Assembly: GCF_014083985.1 (NCBI RefSeq)
Contig: NZ_CP046907.1
Coordinates: 1,461,001 to 1,525,000, forward strand
Length of the DNA: 64,000 nucleotides
Reading direction: 5' to 3'
Source: Streptomyces sp. SCUT-3
Lineage (GTDB): Bacteria > Actinomycetota > Actinomycetes > Streptomycetales > Streptomycetaceae
Positions 57,978 through 64,000 of this stretch are shown piece by piece; position 1 is the stretch's first letter, and the number at the start of each line of letters is the position of its first letter. The notes under the pieces are model-generated. The model saw only the letters and a list, made by a program, of their open reading frames with translations. It was not told the DNA's origin and did not search any database. The position numbers and the translations under genes are program-made.

Positions 57978-60692
57978 TTGCACGAACCCGGCCCCGGACC
58001 GGGCGGCCACGGGAAGCAGGAGTACCCGGGCAGCGACCAGACACGCATGAGGAGACCTGTGATCACCGCGCGGGCAGCCGCCACATTCGAGCCCGTCGGG
58101 CGCTCCGTCGCCACCGCGCGCGCCTTCGTCCGCGACACCCTCCAGGGCTGGGGCTTCTCCGACGTCGTCGACGACGCCGTCGTCCTCACCAGCGAGCTCG
58201 TCACCAACGCCGTCGTCCACGCCGGCACCTGGGCCGACGTGGAGTGCCTGCGCCACGACGGCGCCGTGCGCATCGAGGTCGCCGACCGCTACCCCGAGCG
58301 CGAGGTCCCCCTCCTCGAGAGCGCCCTGGCCGCCGGCAGCAACCCCGACCGCGAGGGCGGCCGCGGCCTGATGCTGTGCGCCGCCCTCGCGAGCCGCTGG
58401 GGCGTGGAGTACACCCCCACGCACAAGCAGGTGTGGTTCCTCCTCGACCTGCCCGACCGCCCCGCCGGCACCCGCTGGGCCGGCCCCGCCGTGCCCACCG
58501 CCGCGCTGCCCGTCACCGACGAGCGGGTCCGCGTCGCCGTCGTCCAGGTCGACCGCACCGGCTCCGTCGTCTCCTGGAACGACGACGCCCGGGAACTGTT
58601 CGGCCACACTGCGGACAAGGTCCTCGGCAGGCAGCTGACCGAGCTCGCCGCCTGGCCCCAGACCCCCGGCACCGGCATCGGCCTGGCCGAGGCCCTGAAC
58701 CTGTCCCGCTGGGAGGGCTCCTACGGGATCCGCGGCGCCGACGGTCGGGTCCAGCCCGTCTACGGCTCCCACCTGCGGGTGCGCGACTCCTCCGGCGAGC
58801 CCTCCAGCGTCTGCCTGCTCGTGCGCGACCACGAGCGCGCCGTCCTGCAGACCCCCCAGCGCGGCCCCTCCTCCGGCGACCCGAACCGCCGGCCCGCCGA
58901 CCCCCGCGGCAAGCACACCGACCCCTTCGAGGTCTTCATCGGCTCCCCCGCCCCCGACGACCTCGACGGACTCCTGCAGCGCACCGTCGAACGCGCCCGC
59001 GACATGCTCGACGGCGACTCCGCCTACATCCTGCTCGCCACCGACGACGAGACCGAGCTGGAGGTCCGCGCCTCCACCGGCCTGCCATCCTCCCGCCAGC
59101 GCTTCGCCCGCGTCCCCGTCGAGGCCGGCACCGGACGCTACGGCAGCGCCCGCATGCCCGCCGTCCACGAGGACCTCACCGTCGTCCCCGGCGCCGTCCC
59201 CCTCCTCGCCGGGACCGGGATGCGCTCGGTGGTCACCGTCCCCCTCAAGGTCGAGGGCCGCCTGACCGGGTCGCTCGGCGTCGCCTCCGAGGTCCCCGGC
59301 CGCTACACCAACGAAGAGGCCCTGCGGCTGCAGTTCGCCGCCGACCGCATCGCCCTGGCCGTCGAGAGCGCCCGCCTGACCGAGCTGGAGAAGCTCCGCC
59401 GCGGCTCCCTGTCCTTCCTCGTCGAGGCGTCCGACCTCCTCGCCGGCACGCTCGAACGCGACCAGACCCTGGCCCTGATGGCCCAGATGACCGTCCCCAC
59501 CCTCGCCAGCTGGTGCGCCGTCTACACCATCGCCGAACAGGCCGAACCCGAGCTGGCGTTCGTCCTCCACGAGGACGAGGACCGCATCGACGGCCTCAAG
59601 GCCCTCCTGTCGAAGATCGACCCGCCCTCCCCCGACCCCACGCCGGGCGCCCGCATCTGGACCGCACCGTCGGAGGCCGCCCACTCCTCCGCCCTGCGCG
59701 CCTCCCTGCGCAGCATCGGCCTCGGCGAGCCCGGCCGCCCCGCGACCGGCCCGGGCACCGCGCTGGCCACCGCCTCCGCCGTGGGGGGCGAGACCGTCGT
59801 CCTCCCCCTGGTCGCCCGCAACCGCGTGATCGGCATGCTCACCCTCGGCAAGCCCGCCGACGAGCGCTTCCGCCAGGAGATCGTCGAACTCGCCGAGGAC
59901 CTCTCCCGCCGGGCCGCCCTCGCCCTGGACAACGCCCGCCTGTACTCCGAGCGCACCGCAATCAGCCAGTCCCTGCAGCGCAGCCTGCTGCCGCCGGAGC
60001 TGCCCACCGTCCCCGGCGTCGAGGTCGAGGTCATCTACCAGGCGGCCGGCGAGGGCAACGAGGTGGGCGGCGACTTCTACGACCTGTTCCCCATCAGCGA
60101 GGGCTGCTGGGGCTTCGCCATCGGGGACGTCTGCGGCACCGGCCCCGAGGCCGCCGCCGTCACGGGCCTGGCCCGCCACTCCCTGCGCCTGCTCGCCCGC
60201 GAGGGCTTCGACGGCCCCGCCGTCCTGGAGCGGCTCAACGCGGCCATCCTCGACGAGGGCAGCCGCAGCCGCTTCCTCACCCTCCTCTACGGCCGGCTGC
60301 GCCCCCGCGAGGGCGGCGGCGCGGTCCTGAGGATGGTCTGCGCGGGCCACCCGCTCCCGCTGAGGCTCCGTCAGGACGGCACCGTGGAGACCGCCGCCGA
60401 CCCGCAGCCCCTGCTGGGCGTCATGGACGACCTCGAGCTGTACGAGCAGACCTTCGAACTCGACCCCGGTGACGTCATGCTGTGCGTCACCGACGGAGTC
60501 ACCGAACGCCGCGAGGGGGACCGGATGCTCGGCGACGACGGCCTCGCCGAGGTCCTCTCCCAGTGCACCGGCCTCACCGCCGGAGCCGTCGCCGCCCGCG
60601 TCCTGCGGGCCGTCGAACGGTTCGCCGCCGACGCGCCCTCCGACGACATGGCGATCCTGGCCATGCGCGTCCCCGAGCCGCAGGACGCCTGA
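57978..60692 (+). CDS. osaC: Multidomain SpoIIE-type phosphatase/anti-sigma protein OsaC
   Basis: About 904 residues: RsbW/SpoIIAB-like ATPase (about 35-160; LTSELVTNAVVHAG, EGGRGLMLCAALAS), PAS domain (about 180-285), two GAF-like domains (about 320-465 and 470-640), and PP2C-type SpoIIE phosphatase (about 665-895; GNEVGGDFYDLFP, GDVCGTGPEAAAVTGLAR, LCVTDGVTERR, SDDMAILAMRV). This is the architecture of S. coelicolor OsaC, which lowers SigB activity after osmotic stress. Divergent from osaA. The start is uncertain: TTG 57978 (GGGGG 7 bp before), GTG 57960, or GTG 58059 (AGGAGACCT before, and codon bias begins there). The 246-bp osaA-osaC gap holds no recognised SigB promoter. Confidence 0.9.
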   Translation: MHEPGPGPGGHGKQEYPGSDQTRMRRPVITARAAATFEPVGRSVATARAFVRDTLQGWGFSDVVDDAVVLTSELVTNAVVHAGTWADVECLRHDGAVRIEVADRYPEREVPLLESALAAGSNPDREGGRGLMLCAALASRWGVEYTPTHKQVWFLLDLPDRPAGTRWAGPAVPTAALPVTDERVRVAVVQVDRTGSVVSWNDDARELFGHTADKVLGRQLTELAAWPQTPGTGIGLAEALNLSRWEGSYGIRGADGRVQPVYGSHLRVRDSSGEPSSVCLLVRDHERAVLQTPQRGPSSGDPNRRPADPRGKHTDPFEVFIGSPAPDDLDGLLQRTVERARDMLDGDSAYILLATDDETELEVRASTGLPSSRQRFARVPVEAGTGRYGSARMPAVHEDLTVVPGAVPLLAGTGMRSVVTVPLKVEGRLTGSLGVASEVPGRYTNEEALRLQFAADRIALAVESARLTELEKLRRGSLSFLVEASDLLAGTLERDQTLALMAQMTVPTLASWCAVYTIAEQAEPELAFVLHEDEDRIDGLKALLSKIDPPSPDPTPGARIWTAPSEAAHSSALRASLRSIGLGEPGRPATGPGTALATASAVGGETVVLPLVARNRVIGMLTLGKPADERFRQEIVELAEDLSRRAALALDNARLYSERTAISQSLQRSLLPPELPTVPGVEVEVIYQAAGEGNEVGGDFYDLFPISEGCWGFAIGDVCGTGPEAAAVTGLARHSLRLLAREGFDGPAVLERLNAAILDEGSRSRFLTLLYGRLRPREGGGAVLRMVCAGHPLPLRLRQDGTVETAADPQPLLGVMDDLELYEQTFELDPGDVMLCVTDGVTERREGDRMLGDDGLAEVLSQCTGLTAGAVAARVLRAVERFAADAPSDDMAILAMRVPEPQDA

Positions 60693-60773
60693 ACCGCGCG
60701 GCACGGCCCTCCCCGTGCCGCACCTGCCCCGAGGCAACGGGGGCGGATGCGGGTGCGGGTGCGGCCACAACGA

Positions 60774-60806
60774 GAACGGCCCCCGCCTCATCGGCGGGGG
60801 CCGTTC
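60774..60806. terminator. Bidirectional terminator between osaC and tRNA-Thr
   Basis: Perfect 14-bp stem GAACGGCCCCCGCC / GGCGGGGGCCGTTC, 5-nt loop TCATC. It lies 81 bp after the osaC stop and 10 bp after the tRNA 3' end on the other strand. Confidence 0.9.
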
Positions 60807-60816
60807 CCAACTGCAG

Positions 60817-60889
60817 AGCCCCAATACGGAATCGAACCGTAGACCTTCTCCTTACCATGGAGACGCTCTGCCGACTGAGCTATTGGGGC
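60817..60889 (-). tRNA. tRNA-Thr (anticodon GGT)
   Basis: 73 nt, full cloverleaf: acceptor GCCCCAA/TTGGGGC, D arm GCTCAGTCGGCAGAGC, anticodon stem TCTCC/GGAGA with loop ATGGTAA (anticodon GGT, reads ACC/ACU), T arm TACGG-TTCGATT-CCGTA, discriminator T. The CCA end is not encoded. Sequence from 60890 to 61110 shows no gene. Confidence 0.96.
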
Positions 60890-61110
60890 GGGCGAGCTGG
60901 AAAGATATTAACCCACCGACTCCCCGGTGAGGAAATCCGCCCCCTCAACTCCCCTCCCGCAGCGCCCGGCGACGACGGACAGCGGTGTCCCGCTGCCCTC
61001 CGGCGTCCGCGCGCGGCCGGCACGTGCGCGCCCGTGCATACCGGGCCCGCGGGTTCGGCACCGCCGAACCCGACGGTCACCGCCCGGCGCCGTCCTCCTC
61101 CCGCAAGGGG

Positions 61111-62076
61111 TCAGAGCAGTCCGCCGAGCGAGTTGCAGGCGGAGACGATCCGTCCCAGCCCGCGCTCGGTGAGCATCGGGTCCACCGGGAGGCACAGCAC
61201 TTGCTCGACCGCCCGCTCCGTCTCCGGCAGGCGCACGTCCTTCCCGCGGTACTCGCGCATCCGGTGCACCGGGGTGGGCCACACCGCGGACGCGCCCACG
61301 CCGCGGGCCGCAAGCGCACGGGCGAACGCGTCGCGGTCCGGCCGGCCGTTGCCCGGCACGCGCACCGGGTAGCAGTGGTAGGCGTGGTGGGCCCCGTCGG
61401 CGACGCGGGGCGTGCCCAGGTTCCTCAAACCCCCGTCCAGCACCCTGGCGAGTGCCCGGCGCCTGGCCACCAGTCCGGCCGTCCGCCGCAGCGTCTCCAG
61501 TCCCTCGGCCGCCTCCGCGGCCGAGGGCCCGCGCCCCGCGCGGTCCCTGGCTCCGCGCACCGTGCCGGCGATGCGGGCGTCCCCGGTGACGACCGCACCG
61601 CAGCCGGCCCCCGTCCCGAAGACCGCAGCGGTCCCGAAGGTCCCCACCGGGCGTCCGTGGAGCTTCGCGCCGAGGGCGTGGGACGCCTCTTCCACCACGG
61701 GAATGCCGTGCCTCCGTGCGACCTCGCATATCCGCTCCATCGCCGCGGGGTGCCCGAAGGCGTGGACGGCCACGACGGCCGCGGTCCGCGGGGAGAGCGC
61801 CGCCTCGACGGCCTCCGGGCCCACGCAGAGGCTGTCCGGCTCTATGTCCGCGAAGACCGGCTCCGCGCCCACCAGGCGCACCCCCCGGGCGACGGCCTCC
61901 GGCGCGTAGGAGGGCACGACGACCTCGTCGCCGACACCGACCGCGAGAGCGGCCAGGACCAGTTGCACCGCTCCGGCACCGGCCCCCAGGGCCACACTGT
62001 GCCGACCGTCGAGCAGGTCGGCGAACTCTTCCTCGAACTCAGTCACTTCCGACTGTGCCGTCTTCACCAACGTCAC
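61111..62076 (-). CDS. DegT/DnrJ/EryC1-fold protein lacking the PLP lysine
   Basis: 321 residues with the fold-type I sugar-aminotransferase layout: EFEEEFADLLDGRHSVALGA, GDEVVVPSYAPEAVA, DIEPDSLCVGPEAVEAAL, VVEEASHALGAKLHGRPVGT and a C-terminal GVGASAVWPTPVHRM. In active enzymes the next part carries the PLP-binding lysine (F-S/H-x-x-K...G-G-A); here it reads AAVFGTGAGCGAVVTGD, with no lysine and several residues missing. Probably not an aminotransferase. GTG 62076 is chosen because GGAGGTGA lies 7 bp upstream, a near-perfect ribosome site; earlier in-frame starts lack one. It follows the rRNA terminator on the same strand. Confidence 0.82.
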   Translation of the reverse strand: MTLVKTAQSEVTEFEEEFADLLDGRHSVALGAGAGAVQLVLAALAVGVGDEVVVPSYAPEAVARGVRLVGAEPVFADIEPDSLCVGPEAVEAALSPRTAAVVAVHAFGHPAAMERICEVARRHGIPVVEEASHALGAKLHGRPVGTFGTAAVFGTGAGCGAVVTGDARIAGTVRGARDRAGRGPSAAEAAEGLETLRRTAGLVARRRALARVLDGGLRNLGTPRVADGAHHAYHCYPVRVPGNGRPDRDAFARALAARGVGASAVWPTPVHRMREYRGKDVRLPETERAVEQVLCLPVDPMLTERGLGRIVSACNSLGGLL

Positions 62077-62163
62077 CTCGTCACCTCCGGCCGGGATCGG
62101 TTCCACCATCCCTACGGCGGGCAAGGGCAGGCCGAGCAGCACATGAACAGAAGGCAACACGGC

Positions 62164-62219
62164 AAAAAACAAGAAGCCCCGGGCGGTGGCCCCTCGACGG
62201 GGCCCCGCACGGGGCTTCT
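62164..62219 (-). terminator. rRNA operon terminator
   Basis: On the minus strand: AGAAGCCCCG (62219-62210), an internal GGGGCCCCGTCGAGGGGCC region, CGGGGCTTCT (62181-62172), then TGTTTTTTG. A true U-tract terminator, 11 bp after the 5S rRNA. Confidence 0.92.
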
Positions 62220-62229
62220 CGCACAATTT

Positions 62230-62348
62230 GTTCGGCGGTGTCCTACTCTCCCACAGGGTCCCCCCTGCAGTACCATCGGCGCTGAAAGGCTTAGCTTCCG
62301 GGTTCGGAATGTGACCGGGCGTTTCCCTAACGCTATAACCACCGAAAC
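62230..62348 (-). rRNA. rrf: 5S ribosomal RNA
   Basis: About 119 nt starting GTTTCGGTGGTTATAGCG, with internal CATTCCGAACCCGGAAGCTA and ending GTAGGACACCGCCGAAC; 5' and 3' ends pair (GTTTCGGTGG with CACCGCCGAAC). Matches Streptomyces 5S from memory. The 5S-23S spacer (about 62349-62437) holds no other gene. Confidence 0.95.
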
Positions 62349-62437
62349 GCTGTGAAGCTGCCGGCCGGAACACCAACCCCGCACGGGGGTGGGCTCGGCG
62401 GCCGTTACTTCAGAACCACACAGTGAACGCGAGCAGC

Positions 62438-64000
<1,563 letters not shown>

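Noticed and set aside
57732..60824. Upstream extension of the osaA frame to 60824
   Set aside because: Lies antisense to osaC; the real start is GTG 57731 with a GGGAGG ribosome site where family sequence begins.
60890..61110. A small gene or second tRNA between tRNA-Thr and the DegT-like gene
   Set aside because: No cloverleaf and no frame with a ribosome site or codon bias was found.

Overview
The window is high-GC actinobacterial DNA. GC3-biased codons, frequent GTG/TTG starts, actinobacterial SOS and NrdR boxes, a ClgR-type regulator and an osaABC locus all point to Streptomyces. From memory, gene order follows the conserved core of S. coelicolor from about SCO5805 (nrdJ) down to the rRNA operon near SCO5745; this was not checked by alignment.

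Layout: 1-4.7 kb holds nucleotide supply and the SOS switch: partial nrdJ and nrdR (-), divergent lexA (+), then a DinG-like helicase (-). 4.8-8 kb has an orphan NIS siderophore synthetase behind an iron box and a secreted trypsin-like peptidase. 8-18.4 kb is a mostly minus-strand block: hflX, a RelA/SpoT homologue, dapF, a small membrane protein, miaA, then miaB further upstream. Between miaA and miaB sits a pair with overlapping reading frames: a FolP2-type dihydropteroate-synthase homologue and a coiled-coil/two-TM protein of unknown function. 18.4-27.4 kb concerns glutamate: a TAXI binding protein, a Ser/Thr receptor kinase whose outer domain resembles GluB, the GluK-GluR two-component pair, and the gluABCD ABC importer. 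27.5-34.4 kb holds an FAD monooxygenase, RNase Y, recX, recA, an AI-2E-family permease and a DUF3046 protein. 34.5-37.4 kb is the disturbed part: azlD, a frameshifted azlC, a 20-bp tandem repeat and a subtilase with two compensating frameshifts. 37.5-44.4 kb has lhr, a Nei-type glycosylase, dps and clgR. 44.5-51.2 kb is the classical cinA-pgsA-rimO-RodZ-like-ftsK block (minus strand). 51.3-60.7 kb is the osmoadaptation locus osaB, osaA (an 1826-residue poly-HAMP hybrid kinase) and divergent osaC. 60.8-64 kb has tRNA-Thr(GGT), a DegT-fold protein without its PLP lysine, 5S rRNA and the 3' part of 23S rRNA (minus).

Themes: (i) DNA damage: lexA, recA, recX, Lhr, Nei and a DinG-like helicase, with SOS boxes before lexA and recA. 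(ii) Nutrient and stringent signalling: RelA/SpoT homologue, HflX, glutamate sensing. (iii) Osmotic stress: osaABC, with an exact SigB-type promoter match upstream of osaB. No CRISPR array, insertion sequence, prophage or integrase was seen. The strongest candidates for something new are the glutamate-sensing island with its receptor kinase and the FolP2-like/two-TM gene pair.
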